Origin: Aquirufa nivalisilvae
GTDB taxonomy: Bacteria > Bacteroidota > Bacteroidia > Cytophagales > Spirosomataceae
DNA length: 64,000 nt
Assembly (NCBI RefSeq): GCF_004307455.1
Contig: NZ_SEWX01000002.1
Coordinates: 62,001-126,000, forward strand
Direction of reading: 5' to 3'
Below are positions 36,049 through 45,223 of this stretch, one piece after another. Below the pieces are notes generated by a model. The model ran no database searches and was not told where the DNA came from. It saw nothing but the letters and a program-made list of their open reading frames with translations. Positions within the stretch are counted from its first letter, which is position 1; each line of letters opens with the position of its first letter. The translations under genes and the position numbers were made by a program.

Positions 36049-37367
36049 TGTTTAATTTTTGATTCTTCCTTAGGAGAAATTTTACCTACGATTGTCATTT
36101 TGACGGTATCAATTCTGGCATCGGTAGAGGTCAAAATTTGAAATTGAAAAGGGGCTAACGTGATGATTTCATTGGCTTTTGGAATATCTTCATATAAGCT
36201 GATCAACATGCCACCCAATGTTTCATAGTCTCCCTCAGGGAAATTCCAATCGTATTTTTCATTGAGGTAATCAATCTCATGTCGACCAGATAATAGATAC
36301 GCATTCTCATCTAATTTCTTTTCCACCCAGTCTTCCGAATCATCGTATTCATCTTGGATTTCACCAAAAATCTTTTCCATCACATCTTCCATACTTACTA
36401 GCCCGGAAGTACTACCAAATTCGTCCACCACTAAAGCCAAAGATTTTCTGTCTTTAGAGAATTTAAGCATCAAATCATTCGCTGGCATAGCCTCTGGAAC
36501 TATTAATATGCTTGTCAAAATGGACTGAATATCCTTGGGTTTTTTGAATAGGGCTAAGGAATGGCAATAACCTAATACATCCTCTAAGCTTTCTTTATAT
36601 ACTAAAACCTTGGAATGGCCAGATTCAATAAACACTTGTTTCAAGCCCTCAATACCTTCTTCCAAATCAATAGCAGTGATTTCCGTTCTAGGAATCATGC
36701 AGTCTCGTACCTTTACTTGCTTGAATTCTAATGCATTATGGAAGATTTTAGTATCTACTTCCGCCTCTTCTTCCGTAGAGACTTTGCGATTCAAATTTTG
36801 CAAATAATTATTGAGGTCAGTTAATCCAAAAGCGGGTTTTTCTTCCGAGTAATTAAGTCGGAGTACTTTCGTGATAAACCATTTAGACAAGCCCACAGTC
36901 ACCCAAACAAGCGGGAACATGAGCGCATAGACAATCCAGATAAGGATGGCCAAGAATTCTAAAATAACATCAGGGTTGATTAAGAATATACTTTTTGGCG
37001 TAAACTCTGAGGTAATTAAAATCAAAATGGTGGCTACGATAGAAGCTAACAAACGAGCCAGTATTTCATTTTGAAGAAAGGGAATGTATTGTAGAATTTG
37101 ATGATGCAAAAATTCTTCCATGAAAATACCATAGGCCACTAGGGATAAGGTATTTCCAATCAACATGGTTCCGATAAATCGAGAGGGAGATTGGTTGAAG
37201 TTGGAAATGATTTTGGCACTCAGGATATTTTGCTTCGCCTTAAGCTCAAAATACAATTTATTACAGGAAACGAAGGCCATTTCTACGCCAGAAAAGAAGG
37301 CTGAGAATATCATGGAAATGATGATTCCTGCAACTTGAGTGGTATATAATCCGGGATCTGGGTCCAT
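36045..37367 (-). CDS. Hemolysin C/CNNM-CorC family membrane protein
   Basis: 440 residues: an N-terminal CNNM transmembrane domain (about 1-190), two CBS domains (about 205-330, with MIPRTEITAIDLE and LVVDEFGSTSGLVSMEDVMEKIFGE) and a C-terminal CorC/HlyC domain. The family is linked to Mg2+/Co2+ transport, and in gliding Bacteroidota a relative (GldE) supports gliding. It ends head-on with the isochorismate synthase. It is a membrane protein of unproven function. Confidence 0.88.
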   Translation of the reverse strand: MDPDPGLYTTQVAGIIISMIFSAFFSGVEMAFVSCNKLYFELKAKQNILSAKIISNFNQSPSRFIGTMLIGNTLSLVAYGIFMEEFLHHQILQYIPFLQNEILARLLASIVATILILITSEFTPKSIFLINPDVILEFLAILIWIVYALMFPLVWVTVGLSKWFITKVLRLNYSEEKPAFGLTDLNNYLQNLNRKVSTEEEAEVDTKIFHNALEFKQVKVRDCMIPRTEITAIDLEEGIEGLKQVFIESGHSKVLVYKESLEDVLGYCHSLALFKKPKDIQSILTSILIVPEAMPANDLMLKFSKDRKSLALVVDEFGSTSGLVSMEDVMEKIFGEIQDEYDDSEDWVEKKLDENAYLLSGRHEIDYLNEKYDWNFPEGDYETLGGMLISLYEDIPKANEIITLAPFQFQILTSTDARIDTVKMTIVGKISPKEESKIKH

Positions 37368-37372
37368 TTAAC

Positions 37373-37645
37373 TTAGTTTTTGCGCTTGTTACTTTTCATA
37401 GCTCGGCTACGGATATCTTGTTTGGGCTCTCCTGCTTTTTTTTCTTCTTCCTTGATGCGCAAGTTCTTGGAATATTGAAAGTAAAGGAGTGAACCTAGAC
37501 CAAACATAAGCCAAACATAATGAAAGTAAATTTCTAACCAAAAATTTCCTTGGATTTCAACGGGAGTAGGAGCATTTAAATCAATGATCCAAATAATCAA
37601 AAAGCCAATTCCAGCTGATAATATAATGATTTCTTTCCTAGTCAT
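37373..37645 (-). CDS. Small membrane protein downstream of ccmF, function unknown
   Basis: 90 residues from the ATG at 37645 (MTRKEIIILSAG); a longer frame from 37693 would overlap the end of ccmF and is less likely. There are two hydrophobic segments (about 6-21 and 37-55) and a basic C-terminal tail (EEEKKAGEPKQDIRSRAMKS). It starts 4 nt before the ccmF stop codon and has no family I recognise. Its place at the end of the cytochrome c maturation cluster suggests an accessory role. Confidence 0.65.
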   Translation of the reverse strand: MTRKEIIILSAGIGFLIIWIIDLNAPTPVEIQGNFWLEIYFHYVWLMFGLGSLLYFQYSKNLRIKEEEKKAGEPKQDIRSRAMKSNKRKN

Positions 37646-37649
37646 GTGA

Positions 37650-40202
37650 TTAAGCAGCTTTGGGTTGTTGCAATCTACGGTACATGGCCACAAACAGTCC
37701 CATAAATATCAAAATAGAACCTACCCATACCAAATTAATGTAGGGCTTTTCCAATGCTTTGATAATAATTAAATCTTGTTGGGTTGTATTAACCGCAAAA
37801 CTAAATTGTTGAGTTTTAGGATTAATGGCTGTGAATTTAATTTTGATACCTGTTTCTTCACTTTCAAACGCTGGCATGGCTACCATGCCTCCTTTGATGA
37901 TGAAAAGTGGGGCAAGCGAGAATTGTTGGAAATTTTTACCAAGAACTTGGAATTGCGCTTTCACGGCGGCATCATTGGGCCCTAAAGTCATATCTTCTAC
38001 CGAATTCACGCGGGATACATCTTGTAAAATAGCCACAAAATCATTTAGGAATAAAGTGTCTCCAATACTCACCGTCGAGTTCACTGTTTGGCTCCATTGT
38101 TTTTCTTCTCCTGCTTCAGCAGCCAAACGAGGGTCTAGCGAAACATAGGTATAGATGTCGTGGCTCCAAGCATGTTTGACGTCCGGAGAAATGGCTGTGC
38201 CCATTTTAGGATTTACTTGCCAACGAGGATATAAAGAAACAGATTTCCCTTCGGCATTTTTAAATTCTAATTCATAATAGGTATTTTCAGGTTCTACTGT
38301 TAAGGTATCCCCTTTTTTAGCAATCAATTGACCGTCTTTTTCCACATTGCGTAATGCTACTGCATGGAAATCACCTTCAATTACTTCAAAATCTTTTCTA
38401 GGATAATAACCAGGCTTACCGCGCAATTCTATCATTCGGCCTTTATAAGTCACCAAATAATCTTGCATTTGAGCTCCTTGACCTAACCATAGTGGAAGAT
38501 TCTCTTTATTTTCTTTGTTGTCATCTTTGGTAAACTGCTCCACTTTATTGGAAATAGCAAAACCAGAGCGGTTTAATGAAACTACTTTGGAATAACCAGA
38601 TGAAAACAAGATTCCAATAAGCATAACCGCCAGTCCTACGTGGGCCATGGCTCCACCTACCAAATTAAATCGCTGACGAATTAAGAATATCAGGATATTG
38701 AAATTGGCAATGACGGAGAATAAACTAGTCCATAATAATAAGATATATGAAATGGTATAAACCTTGCCTAAGTTGACAAAAAGTACAGTAAATAGCGTAG
38801 CAACTAAAGCCGAGTTGGTTAGTGGTTTAAAAGAAGTAGATTCTTTTAATTTCCCCCACCAAATGTATTGCCCAACTGCACTTAATGCAGCAATGGCCAA
38901 GAAAATCCAAATTTGAATTTTGCTGTAGTGTTCAACTTGGTCAGCAGGTAAAGCAATGTTAGATACGATACCAAAGGCCTCCGCGATTTTATTATAAACG
39001 GGAATGGAGGTTGTGAAAATTAATTGGAAGGCAGATAATCCCAAAATTGAGGCCCCAACAAAAATCCAGAACTCACGTGAGTAGATACCTAATTCTTTTT
39101 TATCTACTGGTAATTGTTTCCATCTTTTTACTGCAAAAAATATGGCCACAAATAAGAAAGTTAGCATATAAATAAGCAACTGTCCGGATAGACCTAAATC
39201 CGTAAATGAGTGAACAGAAGCATTCCCAAGGATTCCTGAACGATTTAGGAAAGTAGAATATAAGACCAAAATAAAGGTGGCAATCACCAAGATGATGGAA
39301 GTCTTTAAGGCAGCGCTGGAATGCTTGTAGGCAATCATGGTGTGGATAGCACCGATGAGCACAAGCCATGGAACAAAAGAGGCATTTTCAACAGGATCCC
39401 AGTTCCAATATCCACCAAAGTTCAATGTTTCATAGGCCCAATAGGCACCCATCATAATACCAATACCAAGGATTCCAGCTCCAAATAGAGCCCATGGTAA
39501 AGCAGGCTTTATCCATTCGGTTAATTGGTTTTTCCAAAGACCAGCAATTAAATAAGCGAATGGAACTAAGGTTAACGCAAATCCTAAGAATAAGGTAGGA
39601 GGGTGAATGACCATCCAATAGTTTTGCAATAATGGGTTTAGTCCTCGCCCGTCTTTAGGAATAAAGTTAGGCTGTAAACTCCAAACTGGCAGATCTGGCT
39701 GTGCTTCACGCAATAATAAGAAAGGAGATGAACCAATTTTTAAATCGATGTAAGGAAGAATAACCCCCAAAATCATGGAAGTTAAAAAAGTTTGAACCAA
39801 GGCAAAAACGGTCATGACAGGTGCTTCCCATTTCGGGTTTTTGATCATCAAAATCACACCTAGGATGGCTTGCCAGAATATCCATAGTAAGAAACTCCCT
39901 TCTTGGCCTTCCCAATAGCATGAAATCATGAAAGCCATGGGTAATGCTTTGGAGGAGTGGGAGAAGGCGTAATGGTATTCGAAATAGTGATTGTATATAA
40001 TAACAAATAAGCTAGATGCTACACCAATCACAGCTATCAGGTGAACGATGAAAATACCTCTGGCTAATTTCACCCAATCTTTAGCAGCTAGTTCGTCGGC
40101 CGTTTGAGTGGCTTTGAAATAGGAGAATGTTGCCAATAGGGCCGTTACAAAGGATATAATGACTAATAGGTGACCAACTGATCCGATTGTCTCGTGTATC
40201 AT
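37650..40202 (-). CDS. ccmF: Cytochrome c maturation protein CcmF (haem lyase)
   Basis: 850 residues with many membrane spans and the haem-handling WWD-type motif GGYWNWDPVENASFVPWL. The family holds haem and transfers it to apocytochrome c outside the membrane. The large periplasmic loop (about 575-790) and C-terminal span are as expected. It follows ccmE with a 4-nt overlap. The cluster order ccmB-ccmC-ccmD-ccmE-ccmF on the minus strand is clear. Confidence 0.94.
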   Translation of the reverse strand: MIHETIGSVGHLLVIISFVTALLATFSYFKATQTADELAAKDWVKLARGIFIVHLIAVIGVASSLFVIIYNHYFEYHYAFSHSSKALPMAFMISCYWEGQEGSFLLWIFWQAILGVILMIKNPKWEAPVMTVFALVQTFLTSMILGVILPYIDLKIGSSPFLLLREAQPDLPVWSLQPNFIPKDGRGLNPLLQNYWMVIHPPTLFLGFALTLVPFAYLIAGLWKNQLTEWIKPALPWALFGAGILGIGIMMGAYWAYETLNFGGYWNWDPVENASFVPWLVLIGAIHTMIAYKHSSAALKTSIILVIATFILVLYSTFLNRSGILGNASVHSFTDLGLSGQLLIYMLTFLFVAIFFAVKRWKQLPVDKKELGIYSREFWIFVGASILGLSAFQLIFTTSIPVYNKIAEAFGIVSNIALPADQVEHYSKIQIWIFLAIAALSAVGQYIWWGKLKESTSFKPLTNSALVATLFTVLFVNLGKVYTISYILLLWTSLFSVIANFNILIFLIRQRFNLVGGAMAHVGLAVMLIGILFSSGYSKVVSLNRSGFAISNKVEQFTKDDNKENKENLPLWLGQGAQMQDYLVTYKGRMIELRGKPGYYPRKDFEVIEGDFHAVALRNVEKDGQLIAKKGDTLTVEPENTYYELEFKNAEGKSVSLYPRWQVNPKMGTAISPDVKHAWSHDIYTYVSLDPRLAAEAGEEKQWSQTVNSTVSIGDTLFLNDFVAILQDVSRVNSVEDMTLGPNDAAVKAQFQVLGKNFQQFSLAPLFIIKGGMVAMPAFESEETGIKIKFTAINPKTQQFSFAVNTTQQDLIIIKALEKPYINLVWVGSILIFMGLFVAMYRRLQQPKAA

Positions 40203-40648
40203 AATTGTTTTTTTGCTTCATATGTGGCTGTTGAATCAGCCGAAATTTTACCTTCCTGATATTTGGAAGGGCATTTCAATAAAATTTTATCGCAATAGAA
40301 AACCTTATCCTGCTTCATGCTACCTACCAACACGATTTTTTCTGAGCGTTCAAAATCCTGAGGCTTAGGCGCAGCATACACCACTTGATTTTCTCTACCT
40401 AGGCTGTCCTGAACAATGAATTCCAAGCGATTGGCATCCACGGCAGGATCAAAATGCATGCCGACAATCTTGCCTTGGGCATCCTTTTTTAATTTACCTA
40501 CTACATGGACTTTTTGATTGGGGTCATTTTGAGATATACGCTCAGCCTCATCAAAACCTACATAGGTACTGGCATCTCCGGTAGTAATCAAAATAATTCC
40601 AATAGCTACAGCAATTAGAATCAGACCAATGATATGCGTCTTTTTCAT
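40199..40648 (-). CDS. ccmE: Haem chaperone CcmE, Cys-type (CxxxY)
   Basis: 149 residues from the ATG at 40648: an N-terminal membrane anchor (1-23) and an OB-fold periplasmic domain. At the haem-attachment site the sequence reads C126-P-S-K-Y130 (LLKCPSKYQEG) instead of the usual His-x-x-x-Tyr. CxxxY CcmE proteins that bind haem through Cys are known from Desulfovibrio, so this is a recognised variant and not a defect. It overlaps ccmF by 4 nt. Confidence 0.9.
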   Translation of the reverse strand: MKKTHIIGLILIAVAIGIILITTGDASTYVGFDEAERISQNDPNQKVHVVGKLKKDAQGKIVGMHFDPAVDANRLEFIVQDSLGRENQVVYAAPKPQDFERSEKIVLVGSMKQDKVFYCDKILLKCPSKYQEGKISADSTATYEAKKQL

Positions 40649-40652
40649 ATGT

Positions 40653-40862
40653 TTATTTTTTGAGTTCTTTTTCAAGAGCACTTACCTTTTTGTCGAGACT
40701 AATAAGGTAAATGAATAGTCCAGTAAGAATTACGAGTACCACAGCAATGACCACATAGATTTTGCCGTCAGCGCGGAATTTATCCGCCATTTCAATTTCG
40801 CTTTGAGCTAAACCTAAAAAGCAAGTAAAACTGAGCAATAAGGTTAAGATATATTTTTTCAT
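40653..40862 (-). CDS. CcmD-family small membrane protein
   Basis: 69 residues. A signal-like N-terminus (MKKYILTLLLSFTCFLGLAQ) and a single span (about 34-54, VVIAVVLVILTGLFIYLI) followed by a charged tail (SLDKKVSALEKELKK), as in CcmD. CcmD helps release holo-CcmE from the CcmABC complex. It overlaps the ccmC end by 4 nt. An N-terminal signal peptide is unusual for proteobacterial CcmD but common in Bacteroidota-type small Ccm proteins, as far as I can judge. Confidence 0.8.
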   Translation of the reverse strand: MKKYILTLLLSFTCFLGLAQSEIEMADKFRADGKIYVVIAVVLVILTGLFIYLISLDKKVSALEKELKK

Positions 40863-41539
40863 GCTTGTTCTTTTTCTTCTAATAAAACTTCAATTTTTCT
40901 AATGCGTATGCGTAACTGGGCATACCAAAAACCTAAGGACATCCAGCCTAAAATGGCAGGATAAAATACCATGCGCATGCGGTTATCTAAATCCATGGAA
41001 TTGAAACCCGGATTACCTCCGTTTCCTGGATGTAAGGAATCTGTCATGCGGGGTAAAATCCAGATAAGTACCATGAATATGATAAATGCAAAAATATTAT
41101 AAACCGATGATATTCTGGCTTTTTGCTGTTCATCTGGCAAGGAAGAACGAACTAATCCATAAGCTAAATAAATGAGCATGCCGATGGCCACGGAATTTAG
41201 TTTGGGGTCATTTGTCCACCAATCTCCCCAGGTGAATTTGGCCCAAATGCTGCCTGTTAATAAACCTAGGGTAGCAAATACCAAACCGGTTATCACATAG
41301 GCATTGGATTTCAAATCATCCATAGGGTCGGATTTGCGCAAGTATTGAATGGAATGATACACCGATACACCTAATAAGGCGATCATGCTAAACCACATGG
41401 TCACGTGGAAGTATAGGTTCCGAACCGTCTCATTCAAAATGGCTTGTCGGGGCACCTGCCCTGCAAAACCCATGTACATGGTGTAAACTAGCAAAACGAT
41501 GCCAGCCCATTTCCAATAATATTTTTTTAATGTCTCCAT
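40859..41539 (-). CDS. ccmC: Haem exporter/handling protein CcmC
   Basis: 226 residues with six membrane spans and the tryptophan-rich motif WGDWWTNDPKLNSV, the CcmC form of the WWD haem-binding signature. CcmC loads haem on CcmE. It overlaps ccmB at 41527-41539 and ccmD by 4 nt, as expected for a coupled operon. Confidence 0.93.
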   Translation of the reverse strand: METLKKYYWKWAGIVLLVYTMYMGFAGQVPRQAILNETVRNLYFHVTMWFSMIALLGVSVYHSIQYLRKSDPMDDLKSNAYVITGLVFATLGLLTGSIWAKFTWGDWWTNDPKLNSVAIGMLIYLAYGLVRSSLPDEQQKARISSVYNIFAFIIFMVLIWILPRMTDSLHPGNGGNPGFNSMDLDNRMRMVFYPAILGWMSLGFWYAQLRIRIRKIEVLLEEKEQA

Positions 41540-42192
41540 ATATAAGGGAAAAGTATACCAGATAAAACTACGACAATTACGTCAAGAGAGGCTAAAACAG
41601 CTATTTCATCCCAGTTTTCAGCAATCGAAATACCATCAAGGGCACTTTTAGATAGTTTTAACAAGAATAGTAATAAAGGAATAATGATGGGGAAGCTTAA
41701 TACTGCCATCAAGGTTGACGTATTTTCTGCTTGTGCAGCAATTCCTCCTACCAAAGATAAGGTAGATGCGAAGCCTATGGACCCTAAAATCAGGGCAATG
41801 ACATACAGTGACATGTTGCCAACTGGGTTTCCCATCACCCATGAATACATGAAAATTCCAACCAAGGAAATACCGATCATTAAGACGGAATTATACAAGA
41901 TTTTGGAATAAATAACCGATTCTGGCCTAACTAAGGTATAGTAAAATAATCCTCGTTGAGATGATTCTTGAGTAAAGCTTTTACCAATAGCATTGATGGC
42001 AATAAAGAGCAAGATAATCCAAAATAGGACATTCCAAGTAATAGGATTAATGGATTCTTGCTTGGCTTTAAAGGATAAATAACAAACGAAAATGGTAGAG
42101 GCAAGGTAAAGCAACAAACCGTGAACGGCATATTTTTGTCGCCATTCCATTTGTAATTCTTTTTGAAACAAAACCTTGATCTCCTGAAGCAT
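41527..42192 (-). CDS. ccmB: Haem ABC exporter permease CcmB
   Basis: 221 residues from the ATG at 42192 (MLQEIKVLFQKELQMEWRQ), which matches the family N-terminus; a 34-codon upstream extension is not family-like. Six spans; the blocks WNVLFWIILLFIAINA and RGLFYYTLVRPE are typical. CcmB works with an ATPase CcmA and with CcmC. No ccmA is in the window. A minus-strand TAGTTTTG (42292-42299) could be the operon's -7 box, with a leader of about 95 nt. Confidence 0.9.
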   Translation of the reverse strand: MLQEIKVLFQKELQMEWRQKYAVHGLLLYLASTIFVCYLSFKAKQESINPITWNVLFWIILLFIAINAIGKSFTQESSQRGLFYYTLVRPESVIYSKILYNSVLMIGISLVGIFMYSWVMGNPVGNMSLYVIALILGSIGFASTLSLVGGIAAQAENTSTLMAVLSFPIIIPLLLFLLKLSKSALDGISIAENWDEIAVLASLDVIVVVLSGILFPYIWRH

Positions 42193-42332
42193 TATCAATG
42201 TCAAATTAGTAAAGGACCTGCAATTTACGACAGAAAGTTGGCTTTGATGAATATTCCTCAGAGTATTTTGGGGAATTAAAATCAAATTATCCAAAACTAA
42301 GAATTATCATTTTTTAGCTCGGAAATACTTAG

Positions 42333-42352
42333 TACATTTGTGCCTAATTTTG
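42333..42352 (+). promoter_or_regulatory. Candidate promoter elements of feoAB
   Basis: Two full TAnnTTTG matches occur in tandem: TACATTTG (42333-42340) and TAATTTTG (42345-42352), 26-45 nt before the feoA start. Which is used, and any -33 partner, cannot be told. The second reads on into the feoA leader. Confidence 0.4.
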
Positions 42353-42377
42353 AATTATTCTAAATAAGAACAGAGGA

Positions 42378-42608
42378 TTGAATATGCTAACACTGGCGGA
42401 TTTACGGATAGGAGAACATGGCGAAATAACAGGGTTTACGGACGAAATACTCTCACTAAAGCTTTTAGAAATGGGCTGTTTGCCTGGTACCGAAGTGATA
42501 TTAACGCATCATGCTCCTTTTGGGGATCCCATTGCTTTGAAAGTTTCTGGTTATACTTTAACCATGAGAAGAGAGGAAGCGGCAACTATTCAAATCAAAC
42601 GAAAATAA
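42378..42608 (+). CDS. feoA: FeoA-domain protein
   Basis: 76 residues with the FeoA SH3-like pattern: LTLADLRIGEHGEITGFTDE, LLEMGCLPGTEV and VSGYTLTMRREEA. FeoA supports the ferrous iron permease FeoB from the cytoplasm. The feoB gene follows after 8 nt. Confidence 0.94.
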   Translation: MNMLTLADLRIGEHGEITGFTDEILSLKLLEMGCLPGTEVILTHHAPFGDPIALKVSGYTLTMRREEAATIQIKRK

Positions 42609-42616
42609 ATTAAACA

Positions 42617-44743
42617 TTGGCTAACGTAACCAGAATAGCGCTTATTGGTAATCCAAATGCTGGGAAATCTTCCTTGTTCAATACATTGACAGGAATGAAC
42701 CAAAAAACAGGAAACTTCCCAGGGGTAACCATGGATAAGTTGACAGGTATTTGGGAATTGGAACCAGGCAGAAATATTGAAATTCTGGATTTACCGGGTA
42801 TCTATAGTATATATCCCAAATCAATCGACGAAGAGTTAGTCATTAATATTTTGGGCAATCCCAAGCATCCTGATTATCCAGATATGGCGATTGTGGTGGC
42901 GGATGCCTCCAATTTAAAACGTAATTTATTGCTCTTTTCTCAAGTTCGAGATTTAGGAATTCCGACGGTTTTGGCTTTGAATATGATTGATGTAGCTGAA
43001 AATCAGGGATTTGTGATTAATTCCTTGAAGTTGGCTCGTGAGTTGAATGTAGAGGTTGCCGAAATCAATGCCAAAAAGGGAATTGGCGTAGGTGGTTTGA
43101 AGTTAGCTGTCATCAAGACTTTGAAACATCGTTATGCATCCAACGATGCCTTGCCTTTGCCCGTAGCAGATGAATTGATTGACGATGTGCAAAAGCAATT
43201 TGGAGAAGCAGATCCATATCGTTCTCTTTTATGGTTAATGGAACATGATCGCATGAAAATGTTTGATCAACCGCAGCGCGAGTCCTTTGATCATTTGATG
43301 GAGAAGCACCATTTTGAGTCGAAGAAATATAAATCAGCCGAAACAGTAAAACGTTATGAGCAGATTTCAGAAGTTGTAGAGCGCTGTGTCATCAATTTGA
43401 ATCGTCAATGGGATGCTGAGCCAGTAAAAACCTGGACAGACCGATTGGACAAAGTGTTTATCCACTCTTTCTGGGGTTATGTGATTTTCTTGGCCATCTT
43501 ATTTGTGATGTTCCAAGCGGTATTTACTTGGGCAACCTATCCCATGGATTTGATTGATGGAGGTGTGGCTCAGTTAAATGATTGGTTGAAAGGCATATTG
43601 CCTGACTCTCCTTTGACAGGTTTGTTGACTGACGGTCTAATAGCCGGTGTAGGTGGTGTATTGATATTTGTGCCTCAAATTGCCTTTTTATTCTTCTTCA
43701 TTTCCATGTTGGAAGAAACAGGATATATGTCGCGCGTGATGTTCATCATGGACAAAATGATGAGACGCTTTGGATTGAATGGTAAATCTGTGGTACCCTT
43801 GATTTCGGGGATTGCTTGTGCCGTGCCAGCCATTATGAGTACTCGTTCCATTGGATCTTGGAAAGATCGTTTGATTACCATCTTGGTAACCCCATTAATG
43901 TCTTGCTCTGCTCGATTACCCATTTATACGGTATTAATTGCTTTGGTCGTGCCAGAAAAAAATACGCTTTTTGGTGTGTTTAATTTACAAGGGGTAGCTC
44001 TTTTTGGATTGTATCTCTTAGGTTTTTTTATGGCTTTGCTTTCAGCCTGGGTATTGAAAAAAATATTGAGAGCTAAGGAAAGAAGCTATTTTATTATGGA
44101 ATTGCCGACTTATAAAGGTCCTCGTTTCAAGCACGTTGCCATTTCTATTTACAATTCAGTACGAGCATTTATTTTTGAAGCAGGAAAGATCATTGTCGCT
44201 ATATCCATTGTCTTATGGGTATTTGCTAGTTATGGACCAGGGGATAGTATGGCTAAGATTGAAGAGCAAGTGAGATTGAAAAACCCTACTTTAACTGGAG
44301 TAGACTTAAGTAACAAAATAGCATCAGAGAAACTAGAGAATTCTTATGCAGGCCATTTTGGTAAACTAATTGAACCTGCCATCAAGCCTTTGGGATATGA
44401 TTGGAAAATTGGGATCGCTTTGATTACCTCTTTTGCTGCTCGTGAAGTTTTCGTGGGGACCATGTCCACCATTTATAGCTTGGGAGGTGAAGTGGACAAC
44501 GAAAATGCGACCATCAAGAATCGTATGCGGGCAGAAATAAATCCTGATACAGGAAAACCTATGTACGATGCCGCCTTAGGATTCTCTCTATTGATATTCT
44601 ATGCCTTTGCGATGCAATGCATGAGTACCTTAGCGACAACTTACCGCGAGACAAAATCTTGGAAATATCCGTTAATCCAATTTGGGTATATGACTACCTT
44701 GGCTTATTTAGCCGCGTTCTTGGTCTACCAAATATTATCTTAA
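42617..44743 (+). CDS. feoB: Ferrous iron transporter FeoB, TTG start
   Basis: 708 residues. The GTPase domain has G1 GNPNAGKS (residues 11-18), NFPGVTMD and DLPGIYS; the C-terminal half has two Gate domains (CAVPAIMSTRSI, SCSARLPIYTVLI). A stop codon at 42611-42613 lies just upstream and the first internal ATG is beyond the G1 motif, so TTG at 42617 is the only workable start. FeoB transports Fe(II) across the inner membrane. Translation is probably coupled to feoA, which ends 8 nt upstream. Confidence 0.95.
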   Translation: MANVTRIALIGNPNAGKSSLFNTLTGMNQKTGNFPGVTMDKLTGIWELEPGRNIEILDLPGIYSIYPKSIDEELVINILGNPKHPDYPDMAIVVADASNLKRNLLLFSQVRDLGIPTVLALNMIDVAENQGFVINSLKLARELNVEVAEINAKKGIGVGGLKLAVIKTLKHRYASNDALPLPVADELIDDVQKQFGEADPYRSLLWLMEHDRMKMFDQPQRESFDHLMEKHHFESKKYKSAETVKRYEQISEVVERCVINLNRQWDAEPVKTWTDRLDKVFIHSFWGYVIFLAILFVMFQAVFTWATYPMDLIDGGVAQLNDWLKGILPDSPLTGLLTDGLIAGVGGVLIFVPQIAFLFFFISMLEETGYMSRVMFIMDKMMRRFGLNGKSVVPLISGIACAVPAIMSTRSIGSWKDRLITILVTPLMSCSARLPIYTVLIALVVPEKNTLFGVFNLQGVALFGLYLLGFFMALLSAWVLKKILRAKERSYFIMELPTYKGPRFKHVAISIYNSVRAFIFEAGKIIVAISIVLWVFASYGPGDSMAKIEEQVRLKNPTLTGVDLSNKIASEKLENSYAGHFGKLIEPAIKPLGYDWKIGIALITSFAAREVFVGTMSTIYSLGGEVDNENATIKNRMRAEINPDTGKPMYDAALGFSLLIFYAFAMQCMSTLATTYRETKSWKYPLIQFGYMTTLAYLAAFLVYQILS

Positions 44744-45193
44744 TTACATTTTAAAGGGGATGGATGTCGCCGCCAGGTTGCTAGAACCTTTGGCTAGTAA
44801 TTTGCCATCTGCATTGTACATTTTAGCTTCTACATTGGCTACTTTTTTACCAACTCGGAATACTTCTGAAACGACGGTAATTTTTTCTCCAGCCTTAGCT
44901 CCGTAAAGAAAATCAATACTCAAGTTGATCGTAACATATAAATGTTCGATATCACAAGTGATGAGCGTTGTTCCCATCATCTCATCCAAAAGCATAGATA
45001 TTACGCCTCCATGCAATACGCCAGCATGGTTACATTGATCTTCTCTAACTTCAAATTCGGCGGTCATGGACCCTGCAGAAACAGATTTTAAAATACCATC
45101 CAAATAACGAGTGATTGGATTCGGATTTTCATGGGCCATTTTTTTACCAATATATTGGGACAAAAATGCGATGGCTTTATCGTTTGCTTTCAT
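44744..45193 (-). CDS. Hot-dog fold thioesterase
   Basis: 149 residues with the PaaI-type core CNHAGVLHGGVISMLLDEMMG and ATSIPF at the end. The catalytic residue is probably the Asp/Glu in LLDEMMG. It is a second hot-dog enzyme, distinct from the one at 32270. Its stop abuts the feoB stop on the other strand. Substrate unknown. Confidence 0.86.
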   Translation of the reverse strand: MKANDKAIAFLSQYIGKKMAHENPNPITRYLDGILKSVSAGSMTAEFEVREDQCNHAGVLHGGVISMLLDEMMGTTLITCDIEHLYVTINLSIDFLYGAKAGEKITVVSEVFRVGKKVANVEAKMYNADGKLLAKGSSNLAATSIPFKM

Positions 45194-45223
45194 GTTGATG
45201 TATGTGTAGGCGGTGTTAAAATA

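Noticed and set aside
37825-38148. 107-codon frame antisense to ccmF
   Set aside because: Shadow of a conserved membrane protein; composition reflects the complement of ccmF codons.
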